A DNA stretch of 63,245 nucleotides from Palsa-506 sp963836355 (GTDB lineage: Bacteria; Actinomycetota; Actinomycetes; Streptosporangiales; Streptosporangiaceae): the NCBI GenBank assembly GCA_963836355.1, contig CAWIJO010000016.1:1-63245 (forward strand), given 5' to 3'. Numbering within the stretch: position 1 is the first letter of the stretch; every line of letters begins with the position of its first letter. The position numbers and the translations under genes are program-made. Under the pieces are notes generated by a model. The model was given only the letters and a program-made list of their open reading frames with translations. It did not search any database and had not been told where the DNA came from. Of this stretch, positions 27,320 through 36,376 are shown piece by piece.

Positions 27320-27734
27320 GCACACATAGCTGGGCTTTCTGCGTTGCTGTGGACTGCCGGCGATTGACTACCAACCCGGGTGACATTCGGCAACAATGCC
27401 GCCCGCGCCCGAGCCAGATGGGAACACATCAAGATCTTCCGGGCGCATTCGGTCGATGGGAGGAGCGGAGCTGTGCCATCAGTTCCCACCGGTCCACCGC
27501 AGTCAAGCACGACATCGGCATGCTCGGAGGCCCTCAGCCGGGCAGCCGGGTAGGTCTTGAAGTCCGGCCCACGATCCAGTTACGTCCGACGAGAAAGTTT
27601 GGCGAGTTCCCGAGCGGACATGTTCCACGCGCCGACCTGCTGCAGCGTGTCCTGCAGGGAGGACGGAGCCCCCCTGAGTTCGCGCCGCCTCTGGCCCAAC
27701 GCGCGCTCCAGACCGGTCTGCTCGATGCATGTTC
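27320..27734. other. No supportable gene
   Basis: Right flank of IS1634. Short open frames on both strands lack starts or motifs. The minus strand contains a helical-looking LQDTLQQVGAWNMSAREL segment that may be a decayed tail of the next minus-strand fragment. Confidence 0.3.
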
Positions 27735-27938
27735 TCACGCTGATGGATCGAGCGACACTGCCGTGAGGAATGGCTGTACCAAGACGACGCCGATCGCGAA
27801 CAGCCCGCCATAGCCCATGCTGTTCTGCCGGATCAATTCTTGTTCTAGCTGTGAGTCTTGTTCATGGTCACTGCTCTCATCGGGGATCTCAGGAATCCTG
27901 CTGCGCCCTCTGGCGAGGGCGATCCTGTGTGACATCAC
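27735..27938 (-). pseudogene. Remnant of a small membrane protein
   Basis: 67 codons; the second half reads LEQELIRQNSMGYGGLFAIG followed by a membrane helix VVLVQPFLTAVSL and an early stop. Lower GC than its surroundings. An acidic, hydrophilic head plus one helix suggests the N-terminal part of a larger membrane protein. I do not recognise the family. Confidence 0.4.
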
Positions 27939-28040
27939 GCCGCTCCTGGGAAGGGGTGGGGCTGTGGTTGCGCCGCTGCCCGCCCACGGACGGTTCGGGG
28001 TGGGGCTTCATCGGGACTGCGGCTGGGCGCTGGCCAGGTC

Positions 28041-28520
28041 TTATTTGATGACCCGGATCATGAGCGCGGTGACGATTAGCGCGAGCAGCGTGATGGCGGC
28101 CGCCACCTCGAACCGCGGGAGAACCCGGCCGCGAGCGCGTGGTCGAAGCTGCTGGCGTGCACCGCCTTCGCCTGCGCCGCCGTCACGTGCAGTGGATGAC
28201 CGGCCCTGGCCGCCGCCGCGGCGGCTGCTCTGGCCACGTTGGCCGAGGTCCTGACGGTGTCGGCGAAGACGGTCCAGGCGATGGTGCCCAGGATCGCCAG
28301 GCCGATCGAGCTGCCGGCCACCTGGCCACTGTTGAACGGGCGGGAGGCCAGGCCGGCGTCGGTGTCCACCTTGGACAGGGCGATCAGGGTCAGCGGCATG
28401 ACAGCAGGCCCAGGCCGGCCGCGGTGGCCAGCATTGGGCCGAGTAGGCCGTCCGCGTAGGTGCTGTGTTTGCTGATCCGCGACAGCCAGAACAGCCCGCC
28501 CGCTGAGATCGCCGACGCCG
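28041..28520 (-). pseudogene. C-terminal remnant of a DHA2-type MFS drug exporter
   Basis: Fragments in two or three frames read in order TLIALSKVDTDAGLASRPFN, GQVAGSSIGLAILGTIAWTV, ASSFDHALAAGFSRG, and finally ITLLALIVTALMIRV before the stop. These are the last helices of EmrB/QacA-like 14-TM proton-driven exporters. Frameshifts near 28120 and 28400 and absence of the first 11 helices make it non-functional. Confidence 0.65.
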
Positions 28521-28546
28521 CCAGGCGATCACCACCGCATGCCCGG

Positions 28547-28852
28547 TCATCGCCGCGCTCCGGCCGGCATCACGCCGGTCGCCACCACCGCATCACATCC
28601 CCCGGGCGCCGCGGCGGCCGTGCCGGATTGGGCGGCGGCCAACGCGGCCGCGCGCAGGGGCAGGTCCGCCGGGATACACGTGGGGGCCGGGGAGATGGCT
28701 CGGCCGTCTGGGAGTAGCTGGCCGCCATCGTCAAACAACACCACTCCGTTGCACAGCAGGCTCCATCCCTGCTCGGGGCGGCGGGCAACTGGCCAGGCGG
28801 CGATGCGATCCGGCGCTAGCGCATCCGGGCACCGGGGCTGATGCGAGCACAT
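28547..28852 (-). CDS. DUF5999-family protein
   Basis: 101 residues from ATG 28852 (MCSHQPRCPDALAPDRIAAW) with AAAGGA just upstream. The motif series MC-H-P-CP, PEQGWSLLCNGVVLFDDGGQ and LLPDGRAISP defines this small actinobacterial family, which may bind a metal through the N-terminal Cys/His residues. Typical members end soon after this motif; here an extra ~35 residues of Ala-rich tail follow, probably read-through caused by a lost stop. Function unknown. Confidence 0.7.
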   Translation of the reverse strand: MCSHQPRCPDALAPDRIAAWPVARRPEQGWSLLCNGVVLFDDGGQLLPDGRAISPAPTCIPADLPLRAAALAAAQSGTAAAAPGGCDAVVATGVMPAGARR

Positions 28853-29020
28853 TCGGTCCTTTGCCCGGAGCGCTGGCTTCAGCATGATGGTTGAGCCGGT
28901 CATATTCCCTCCATGCGGATCGGACGGCGCTGACCGCGGCGAACTTCGCGTGCCAGCGGCAACAAGGGTCTTGAGCGTGCCGGGCCCGGGCTGGTCCGCG
29001 TATACCGGCAGCACGGTGTC
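28853..29020. other. No gene seen
   Basis: Short gap between the DUF5999 gene and the VOC gene, both on the minus strand; it probably holds the DUF5999 promoter. Confidence 0.35.
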
Positions 29021-29395
29021 TTAGCCGCGCCAGGGCCGGGTGATGATCTGGATATGGTGCCCGTCGGGGTCGTCGAAGTAGATGCTCCGGCCGTCGCGCA
29101 GGTGGTTGATCTCGCCGGGCCGCTGGTGATGCGGGCCGGCGTAGTAGGTGATCCCGGTGCTGCGGATGCGCGCGTACGCGGCGTCGAACTCTGCTTCGCT
29201 GGCCAGGAAGGCACAGTGATGGGGGCCGAACCGCTCCGCGTCCACGTAGTCCAAGGTGACCCCGTTGCTGACCTTGACGGGGACGAACAGTTCGCGCTGC
29301 GGCCCGGCTGGCACGTCGAGGATGCTGGCGAGGAACGTGGCCGAGGCCCACTTGCTGCGGGCCGGGATGATGATGTGGTTCAGCTCGATGCTCAT
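29021..29395 (-). CDS. VOC-superfamily (glyoxalase-like) protein
   Basis: 124 residues from ATG 29395 (MSIELNHIIIPARSKWASAT). One metal-type His in NHIIIPA, a second in HHCAFLAS, and the C-terminal YFDDPDGHHIQII strand carry the usual VOC pattern, so a metal-dependent dimeric enzyme is likely (glyoxalase, dioxygenase or resistance-type). Its upstream region and first four codons lie inside a 77-bp repeat that recurs inverted beyond the LuxR gene. The minus-strand LuxR gene ends 59 bases upstream. Confidence 0.8.
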   Translation of the reverse strand: MSIELNHIIIPARSKWASATFLASILDVPAGPQRELFVPVKVSNGVTLDYVDAERFGPHHCAFLASEAEFDAAYARIRSTGITYYAGPHHQRPGEINHLRDGRSIYFDDPDGHHIQIITRPWRG

Positions 29396-29461
29396 GACTG
29401 CAGCCTCGGGCTAAGGCCGCCTGGGCGCATTAGGCGGCGCCTTATCTGACGCCTTATATCG
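29385..29461 (-). repeat. 77-bp inverted repeat, left arm (VOC upstream region)
   Basis: Near-identical (about four mismatches) to 32341-32417 in opposite orientation. It contains the stop codon of the LuxR gene, the octamer ATAAGGCG (twice in the right arm, 12 bases apart), and the VOC start codon. Confidence 0.9.
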
Positions 29462-32291
29462 GGCGGCGGGCCTGGTCGCCGAGGCCGAGCCGGTAGGCGA
29501 GCGCGGCGGCTTCGACGCGGCTGGCGACGCCGAGCTTGGACATGATGTTGGACACGTGCACGCTCGCGGTCTTGGCCGAGATGAACAGCTCGGCGGCGAT
29601 GTCGCGGTTGCTGCGGCCGATGGCGACGAGGCGCAGCACCTCCAGTTCGCGGGCGGTCAGGCCGTACTGGTGCCGCGCCTGCTCGCCGGGGTCGGCGGCC
29701 TGCGCCGCCGGGTCACCGGCAGGGGTGAGGCGGGCCCGGCGCGCGAGCGATTCGGCCTGTTCCCGCAGCGGGCGGGCGCCGAGCCGGCCGGCGATCTGCG
29801 CGGCGCGGCGAACCTGCGCGGCCGCGGCGGGCCGGTCGCTGTCGGCAGCGGCCGCCTCGGCCGCCCCGATGAGGGCGTGCGCGAGCTGGTACGGGTTCCC
29901 GACCTCTTCCCAGGCCGCGACCGCCTCGTCCCACGGTGCGCGGGCCACGGTTCCGGCGGCGCGGTCTGCCTCCGCGGCGAAGGTCAGCGCCAGCGCGCGC
30001 AGCACCGGGCCGGTAGCCGGCGTCTCGGCGGCCCGGCGGCGGAGTTCGTCGAGCAGTCCGGGTGCACCGGCGGCGGCCACCCGAGCGCCGATGACCAGTA
30101 TTGGCCAGGTGGACCACTCGGACCGGCGCACGTCGGGGTCGGCCAGGCCGCGCTCGATGACCGTGGCCGCCTCGGCGACGCGGCCCTGGGTAAGCCGCAG
30201 CTCGGCTTCCAGCCGCAGCGGCAGCCATGGATCCACCGGTGGCCTGACCCCGGGGGCCAGCGCCCCACGGGTGAAGGCCAGCGCCTGCTCCGCGGGTACC
30301 GTGTCACCCCGGGCCAGCGCGATCGTGGCGCGCAGGGAAACCAGCGGAACTTGCAGCAACGGGGCGGGCGTGTGATCGAGCGCCTGCTCCACCGCATTGG
30401 CCGCCTCGTCCCATTGCCCCTGCCCGGTCAGGGCATTGGCGAGATGGCTGTCGGCGATGACGCCGTAGGTCCGGGCCAGGCCGATGGATTCGGCCACCGC
30501 GATGCCGTGCCGGGCCCGCTCGGCCGCCCGCTCGTACTCGCCGAACGCCACGAGCACCGTGGCTTCGAAGCGGATGGCCTGCAACCGCACGCCGTGCGCG
30601 CCGAGCCGGGCGGCGGCTTCCTCCGCCTCGGCCAGACGCGGCAGCTCGCCGGCGAGATCGCCCCGCTGCGCGCGGCGGGTGGCGAGCATGATGAGCGCCA
30701 GCGCCTCGGTGCGGGCGTCACCGGCTGCACGCGCGATATCGAGCGCTTCGGCCGCGGCTTTCTCCGCCTCATCGCCGCGCGAGTCCCCCAGCAGCCGGCC
30801 CGCCAGCGAGCAGAGCACGACCGCCCGCACCGGATGGCCGGGCGGTGCGATGCGCCCCGCCGCGCTGAGGTCATCGACGGCGCCGGCGCGGCCCAGCCCG
30901 GCGAGCATGGTCGCGCGCTGCCCGAGCAGCCGGGCGGTCCGCACCGGATCGCCCTCGGCCCCGGCCAGCGCCGCCGTGGCCAGGGCCTCCCCGGGTTCAT
31001 ACTCCCCGGCGTCGGCGGCCGCAGCAACCGCCGCATCCAGGACCGCGGGCCGGTCGCACCCGATGCAGCGGGCCGCATCGGGGACCCGTGCCCACAGCTC
31101 GAGTACCCGCTCGAGCATGTCCAGCCGTTCGGCGTAGGCGAGCCGGGCTCCGGCATCGTCGGCTGCCTGCCAGGCCGCCTCCAGCGCCCGGATCGCATCC
31201 CCGGCCTCGTGCCAGTGAAACGCCAGTTCGGCGGGGCCGCTGCCATCCGCCGCCAGCGTGTGATCGGCGGCCAGCGCCTGCGCGAACCGGCGATGCGCGG
31301 CGGCACGCTCACCCGGCAGCTGGTCGTCCCGGACCGCCTCGCTGATCAGCGCGTGCCGGAACCGGTAGCCGTCCCCGTCGACCACCAGCGCGCCGGCCGC
31401 CACCGCGGGACGCAGCGCTGCCGACAGCGCGCCGTCGTCCAGCCCGCTGGCGGCCGCCAGCAGCTCATGGCTGACCTGGCCAATTCCGGCCGCTGCCGTG
31501 CGCAGCACCGCCTGCGTCGGTTCCGGCAGCCGTGCCACCCGGGCCAGCAGCAGGTCTTGCAACGACTCGGGCAGCCCGGGCTGATCCTGGCGATCCAGCA
31601 GCACCTCGGCGAACAACGGATTGCCCTCGCTGCGCCGGTGGATCTCCGCGACCAGGCTCGCCGCGGGCTCCGCGCCCGCTATGGCCCCGACCAGCGAGCC
31701 CACCGCCCGCCGCGCCAGCCGGGACAGCTCCATGCGCCGGGTCCAGGCGACCCGGTCCAGTTCCGCCAGCGACCTGCGCAGCGGATGCGCCCGCTCCAGC
31801 TCATCGGACCGGTAGGTCACCACGCACAACAGGGCTCGGGCCGCCTGCTGGTTGCGCACCAGAAACGACAGCAGGTCGAGGCTGGACCGATCAATCCAGT
31901 GCACGTCCTCGATCACGAGCACCACCGGCTGCCGCGCGGACAGGCCGGCGACCTGCGTGAGCACCTCTTCGAACAGCCGGGCCCGGGCCGTGTCGCTATC
32001 TACCTGCCCGTCCGCCGGCAGCAGTTCCGCGGGCGTGTCCGCGTGCCCGCGCAGCGCCGCGGTGAACGGGCCGAATGGCAGGCCGCCGCCGCTGATGTCC
32101 ATGCAGCCGCCGTACAGCACCTCGGCCTCGATGCCGGCGGTGAAGTGCCTGACCAGCCTGGTCTTGCCGATCCCGGCCTCACCGCCGATCAGCACCGTGG
32201 CCGGTGATCCGCCTCGCGCCCGCGCCCACGACTCACCCAGCACCGCGATCTCGGCGGCGCGCCCCACCAGCACCGGACTGACGGCGACCAC
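29454..32291 (-). CDS. Large LuxR-family ATPase regulator (LAL/MalT-like)
   Basis: 945 residues from GTG 32291. Walker A GGEAGIGKT is at 36-44 and Walker B LVIED at 125-129, followed by the STAND-type LSRLARRAVGSLVGAI region and a long helical repeat domain (residues ~330-860). The C-terminal LuxR helix-turn-helix is complete: LTARELEVLRLVAIGRSNRD and TASVHVSNIMSKLGV. Such proteins sense a ligand through the repeat domain and activate transcription in an ATP-dependent way. The gene is intact and flanked by a 77-bp inverted repeat, which may hold its binding sites; it probably controls the neighbouring VOC and membrane-protein genes (inferred). Confidence 0.92.
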   Translation of the reverse strand: MVAVSPVLVGRAAEIAVLGESWARARGGSPATVLIGGEAGIGKTRLVRHFTAGIEAEVLYGGCMDISGGGLPFGPFTAALRGHADTPAELLPADGQVDSDTARARLFEEVLTQVAGLSARQPVVLVIEDVHWIDRSSLDLLSFLVRNQQAARALLCVVTYRSDELERAHPLRRSLAELDRVAWTRRMELSRLARRAVGSLVGAIAGAEPAASLVAEIHRRSEGNPLFAEVLLDRQDQPGLPESLQDLLLARVARLPEPTQAVLRTAAAGIGQVSHELLAAASGLDDGALSAALRPAVAAGALVVDGDGYRFRHALISEAVRDDQLPGERAAAHRRFAQALAADHTLAADGSGPAELAFHWHEAGDAIRALEAAWQAADDAGARLAYAERLDMLERVLELWARVPDAARCIGCDRPAVLDAAVAAAADAGEYEPGEALATAALAGAEGDPVRTARLLGQRATMLAGLGRAGAVDDLSAAGRIAPPGHPVRAVVLCSLAGRLLGDSRGDEAEKAAAEALDIARAAGDARTEALALIMLATRRAQRGDLAGELPRLAEAEEAAARLGAHGVRLQAIRFEATVLVAFGEYERAAERARHGIAVAESIGLARTYGVIADSHLANALTGQGQWDEAANAVEQALDHTPAPLLQVPLVSLRATIALARGDTVPAEQALAFTRGALAPGVRPPVDPWLPLRLEAELRLTQGRVAEAATVIERGLADPDVRRSEWSTWPILVIGARVAAAGAPGLLDELRRRAAETPATGPVLRALALTFAAEADRAAGTVARAPWDEAVAAWEEVGNPYQLAHALIGAAEAAAADSDRPAAAAQVRRAAQIAGRLGARPLREQAESLARRARLTPAGDPAAQAADPGEQARHQYGLTARELEVLRLVAIGRSNRDIAAELFISAKTASVHVSNIMSKLGVASRVEAAALAYRLGLGDQARRPI

Positions 32292-32340
32292 CCCCCCAGC
32301 ATGCCCGGTGCCAGGCGCCGCGTCACCCGGGCCGCCCGCT

Positions 32341-32417
32341 CGATATAAGGCGTCATATAAGGCGCCGCCTAATGCGCCGGGACGGCCTTAGCCCGAGGCT
32401 GCAGTCATGAGCATCGA
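32341..32417 (+). repeat. 77-bp inverted repeat, right arm
   Basis: Mirror image of 29385-29461. It lies just upstream of the LuxR start on one side and reads into the membrane-protein gene on the other, with the octamer ATAAGGCG at 32345-32352 and 32357-32364. The copied ATG (32407) is in frame with the membrane protein. Confidence 0.9.
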
Positions 32418-32508
32418 TCATGCCCACCTGGCGAGATCGCCGGCGCGGCCACCTGGTTCCGCCGGCCGCGCCCGCCAGGTGGGCACGACTTGGAAGGAGC
32501 GCAGTCTG

Positions 32509-32991
32509 ATGACGACGGCACATCATGAGCGATCGGCCATGACACATCATGAGCGATCGGCCATCGGGGCGATGTACGCGGGCCTTGGGCTCACAGTCGC
32601 CGCGATGCTCGTCCCGTACGCCGACCATGCCACCGGCAACGTGCTGGCCGGCCACATCCGGGACGGCTACCCCTCGTACGGCCAGGTGCGCATCGACTCG
32701 GCCGTCACCACCTACCTGATCTACCTGTCCGTCCTCGGGGCCCTCGGCGTCCTCAGCTGGCTCTGCACCATCTGGGCCGCGAGCACGAGGAAGCCGTGGG
32801 CGCGCTGGGTCGCGACGGCGCTGTTCGCGGCCGGCACGAGCATCGCCTTGTTCGACCTGCTCGTCAAAGACACCTCCGGTGATGCGGGCCTGCCGCCGCT
32901 GCTGGGCTGGGTCGGCATGCTCCCCAGCCTGGCGGGGCTCCTGGCGGTCATCTTCTTGTGGAGAAAGCCGCCGCAAGGGGCGAAAGCATGA
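32509..32991 (+). CDS. Four-helix membrane protein of unknown function
   Basis: 160 residues from ATG 32509, preceded by AAGGAGC; the in-frame ATG 32407 comes from the inverted repeat and would add a low-complexity leader. Helices at about 20-40, 68-90, 97-116 and 128-150. The N-terminus contains an eight-residue tandem repeat (HHERSA twice) produced by a 24-bp DNA duplication. The family is not recognised. Its position opposite the LuxR gene, behind a copy of the VOC upstream region, suggests shared regulation. Confidence 0.65.
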   Translation: MTTAHHERSAMTHHERSAIGAMYAGLGLTVAAMLVPYADHATGNVLAGHIRDGYPSYGQVRIDSAVTTYLIYLSVLGALGVLSWLCTIWAASTRKPWARWVATALFAAGTSIALFDLLVKDTSGDAGLPPLLGWVGMLPSLAGLLAVIFLWRKPPQGAKA

Positions 32992-33238
32992 GTCCCGCCG
33001 CGGCGGTCATCTCAGGTGGGCGGTGAGCCGATTGACGCCATCCATCCCCGGCCACATCGCTGCCCGTCACCGAGCCCAGCGGTCAGCTGTATCTGGTAGC
33101 GCTGCCCGGGCACGAGCGCGAACGAGGACGCAATGTCCGGCCGCGCGGTCGTGCTGCCTGCGTCGTGCCGTCAGCTGCAATCCGCGAGAACCACTCTGGC
33201 TCGAACCGCCACCCGTCGATTAGGAAAGGACACGTGTC

Positions 33239-34417
33239 GTGAGGAACCCACTCGATCCCGCGGAGCTGCGAGCCGCCATAGAGAATGTCCACCGTGCGGG
33301 GATGCCGGGAGTGTTCGCCGAGGTGCGTGACGGCAACCAAGTCTGGCGCGGCGCCGCCGGGGTTGCCGACGTCGGCGGCGGCCGTCCCGTCACGGCGGAC
33401 ATGCGGCACCGCGTCGGCAGCATCACCAAGACCTTCACCGCTGCCGCAGTGCTGCGGCAAGTCGAGGGCGGTCAGATCGGGCTGGACTCGCCGATCAGCC
33501 GCTACCTGCCGCGGCTAGTCCCTGGAGAACGCGGTGACGCGATTACGGCCCGGATGCTGATCAACCACACCAGCGGCCTCGCCGACTACCTCCCCTACGC
33601 CTACCCGTCTCTCAAGGCATTTCCCTTCCTGGCGGACACGAGGCCCGAGAGCCTGGACGACAACCGGCTCACGCGCTTTCACCCGACCGAGCTGATCGAG
33701 ATGGGGGTCGCAGCACCTGCCGTCCGTTCGCCGGGTGGTACTCCAGGGGTGTACTCCAACACCAACTACCTGCTGCTCTGCCAGCTCCTGGAGCACGTAA
33801 CCGGTACCACGGCGGAAAAATGCATCACCCAGAACGTCATTGAGCGCGCCGGACTCCGGGACACCGAGCTTCCGTCCGGACCGCATGTCAACGGGCCGCA
33901 CTCGCAGATCTACGAGGCGTGGTTCGGCATGATCGACCCGCCGCACGACTACAGCGTCTATGACATGTCCTGGGTGGGGCCGGCGGCTTCGCTGATATCG
34001 ACCGTCGCGGATCTCAACCGCTTCTTCGGCATGCTGCTGGCCGGCAAGATCGTCAACCAGACGTCGCTCACGCAGATGCAGCGCACCGTCCCGGTCACTT
34101 CCTTTGAGGGAAAGACAATCGACTACGGCCTTGGTCTGCACCGGATGAAGGTGCCCGGCGGCACTTTCTGGGGCCATGACGGCTCAGTCTGGGGTGCCGG
34201 AGCGATATCCATGACCCGTGCCGACGGCAAGCGCCAGATGTCCATCGCGGTGAACCTGCAGCGGTGGAACAAACTCGACTCCTCTGGGAGGCCGCAGCAC
34301 CATCCCATCGACGACGCGCTTTCGGCTCTCTACCAGTTGACATGGGGCGGCAAGCGCCGGGCTGCAGCACCGCCCGATGATGTCGCTCGGGTCATCGCCG
34401 CGGGCCTGACTGGATAG
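33239..34417 (+). CDS. Serine hydrolase, class C beta-lactamase/DD-peptidase family
   Basis: 392 residues from GTG 33239 with GGAAAGGA upstream. The three family motifs are complete: S-x-x-K at Ser61-Lys64 (GSITK), Y-x-N at Tyr172-Asn174 (VYSNTN), and H-x-G at His313-Gly315 (WGHDG). No signal peptide is visible, so it probably acts in the cytosol as an esterase or peptidase rather than on the cell wall. It is followed after a gap by an FAD oxidase on the same strand. Confidence 0.88.
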   Translation: MRNPLDPAELRAAIENVHRAGMPGVFAEVRDGNQVWRGAAGVADVGGGRPVTADMRHRVGSITKTFTAAAVLRQVEGGQIGLDSPISRYLPRLVPGERGDAITARMLINHTSGLADYLPYAYPSLKAFPFLADTRPESLDDNRLTRFHPTELIEMGVAAPAVRSPGGTPGVYSNTNYLLLCQLLEHVTGTTAEKCITQNVIERAGLRDTELPSGPHVNGPHSQIYEAWFGMIDPPHDYSVYDMSWVGPAASLISTVADLNRFFGMLLAGKIVNQTSLTQMQRTVPVTSFEGKTIDYGLGLHRMKVPGGTFWGHDGSVWGAGAISMTRADGKRQMSIAVNLQRWNKLDSSGRPQHHPIDDALSALYQLTWGGKRRAAAPPDDVARVIAAGLTG

Positions 34418-34685
34418 CGGGCCACTGCCGGCGGGGGCAGCGGCTTTGCACTGACATGCACACCAAGGCCCTGGCGCACGCCGGGGAGACGTCGGTGCGC
34501 GTCAGCCTCGTCGCGGCCTGCGGGAATCCACGGTGTTCCCGACGCCGAGCACGTCGCCCCGGGTGTCGCTCATCGTCCTCATCAACGCCACCAACCGGCT
34601 GGCCGTCATCACCCGCCAGCCCGGCGGCAACCATCAGCCCGGCCAGTTCGGATAACGAGAATTCTCCTACGTGGAAAGGAACGTC

Positions 34686-36026
34686 ATGAGCTCAGCGGTT
34701 GAAACCCTTCGCCGTGACTTCGGCGGCGACATCATCGAACCGGGCGGAGCGGAGTACGAATCGGCTCGCCGCTCGGTACTGGCCTCGGGCACTCCGGCCT
34801 TCGTGCTGCGGCCGCAGAGCGTCGGGGACGTGCAGGCAGGTGTCAGGTTCGCTGCCAGCGCAGGGCTTCTGCTGTCCGTGCGGGGCGGCGGTCATGGCTT
34901 TGCGGGCTTCGGCACCAACGACGGCGGCGTCGTGATCGACCTCAGCAAGCTCGCGACCGTGGAGATCATCGACAGCGAACGTCACCTCGTGCGGATTGGC
35001 GGCGGCGCCACCTGGGGTCAGGTCGCGGCCGCCTTGGCCCCGCATGGCCTGGCGATCTCCTCGGGTGATACCAAGAGCGTCGGTGTCGGCGGGCTGACAC
35101 TGACCGGCGGCATCGGCTGGAAAGTCAGGAAGTACGGCCTGGCCCTGGACAACGTGACCGCCGCAGAGGTGGTCACCGCCGGCGGGGAGGCCATGCGTGC
35201 GAGCGCGGCGCAGAACCCGGAGCTGTTCTGGGCGATTCGCGGTGGCGGCGGCAATTTCGGGATCGTGACCGCCTTCGAGTTCGCGGCCCACCCGACGACA
35301 GACATCTTCTACGGCAAGATCGCCTTCCCGGCACCGCAGGCGGCCGCCGTGCTCCAGGGCTGGGCGGACTACCTCCGCGCCGCCCCCGAAGAGCTCACTT
35401 CCATCGCGGCCTTTGCCAATCCATTCGCCGGCGGCCCCGACGCGCCAGTCGAGATCCACGTCGCCTTCGACGGCGATGACCCGGAGCTCGCGGCCCAGGC
35501 TATCGACCCGATCCGCCGGCTCGGCACGGTGACCGGCGACGATGTCGCGCTGCAACCCTATGCGGACACGCTCGTGGACGGCATGACCCCGCCGCCTGGC
35601 ATTCAGTTTGTAACCCGGAGCGCATTTGCCGACAAGGAATCGGTGTCCGAGGTCCTGCAGATCCTTGCTGAGGCCGGGGCATCGGAGCGGTCGCCGTTTA
35701 TTGCCGTCCGCAGCGTCGGCGGTGCGGTATCCCGGGTCCCCGACGACGCCACCGCCTACGCGCACCGCCAAGCGGAGCTGATGTTCGTGACTACCATCGC
35801 GGGTCCGAAGCCGGTCGTCGAGGCCGCTCGCCCAGCGCTGGACGCGATCTGGGCGAGACTCGCACCTCACGTCAACGGCGCCTACGCAAACTTCCTCGCC
35901 TCTGCCACCGAGGAGGATGTCGCCGCGATCTATCCAGCGGAGACCTATCAGCGGCTCGCGGCGGTCAAGCGTCAGTACGACCCCGCCAACCTGTTCGCCG
36001 GCAACCACAACGTCAGGCCTCAGTAA
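34686..36026 (+). CDS. FAD-linked oxidase, berberine-bridge-enzyme-like
   Basis: 446 residues; ATG 34686 is chosen because GGAAAGGA sits six bases upstream, while an earlier GTG (34671) lies inside that site. N-terminal PCMH-type FAD domain with SVRGGGHGFAGF; His70 is the expected covalent flavin attachment residue. The second FAD segment is GGLTLTGGIGW and WAIRGGGGNFGIVTAFEF. The C-terminus YDPANLFAGNHNV is the BBE signature. It oxidises an alcohol or amine-type substrate with O2; the substrate is unknown. A hairpin terminator follows. Intact. Confidence 0.9.
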   Translation: MSSAVETLRRDFGGDIIEPGGAEYESARRSVLASGTPAFVLRPQSVGDVQAGVRFAASAGLLLSVRGGGHGFAGFGTNDGGVVIDLSKLATVEIIDSERHLVRIGGGATWGQVAAALAPHGLAISSGDTKSVGVGGLTLTGGIGWKVRKYGLALDNVTAAEVVTAGGEAMRASAAQNPELFWAIRGGGGNFGIVTAFEFAAHPTTDIFYGKIAFPAPQAAAVLQGWADYLRAAPEELTSIAAFANPFAGGPDAPVEIHVAFDGDDPELAAQAIDPIRRLGTVTGDDVALQPYADTLVDGMTPPPGIQFVTRSAFADKESVSEVLQILAEAGASERSPFIAVRSVGGAVSRVPDDATAYAHRQAELMFVTTIAGPKPVVEAARPALDAIWARLAPHVNGAYANFLASATEEDVAAIYPAETYQRLAAVKRQYDPANLFAGNHNVRPQ

Positions 36027-36051
36027 GCCCTCGGCGGACAAGCACAACGGC

Positions 36052-36074
36052 GGCCCCGCACATGCCGCGGGGCC
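36052..36074 (+). terminator. GC-rich hairpin after the FAD oxidase
   Basis: GGCCCCGC, seven-base loop, GCGGGGCC, starting 26 bases after the stop codon. No T-tract follows, as is common in actinomycetes. Confidence 0.6.
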
Positions 36075-36376
36075 ACCGTCTAACCTCGATTCCCGGGAAG
36101 CGATCTGGAGTCGCCCTGGTGCGGCGCGCTGATAGGGTCTTCGGCTGTTTTCGCTGGCAGGAGGGCCGCAGGGTTGGTGGCTGCGCGTCCCTCAACTGAT
36201 TGCCCGGAATTATCCTTGTGGTGCTCAGTGCCGTGGTTTCGCGATACCGGGCTGGGTATCTGGTGCCATGGCCAGTCTGTTGCGGCAGGCTACAGGGATC
36301 TCCCGGGAGCGCCACTGTGCGCCAGCCTGGGCGCGGGTGATTGTAGCTTTGTCGTATCGGGTCTTATGTTGCCAGG
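36075..36376. other. No supportable gene
   Basis: About 300 bases between the terminator and the IS below. Small open frames only; probably decayed DNA. Confidence 0.35.

Noticed and set aside
29556..32207. 883-codon plus-strand frame opposite the LuxR gene
   Set aside because: Arg/Gly/Pro/Gln-rich shadow produced by high GC; the minus strand has all motifs of a LuxR/LAL protein.
34692..36047. 451-codon minus-strand frame opposite the FAD oxidase
   Set aside because: Shadow of a gene with clear FAD-binding motifs; no ribosome site or domain.
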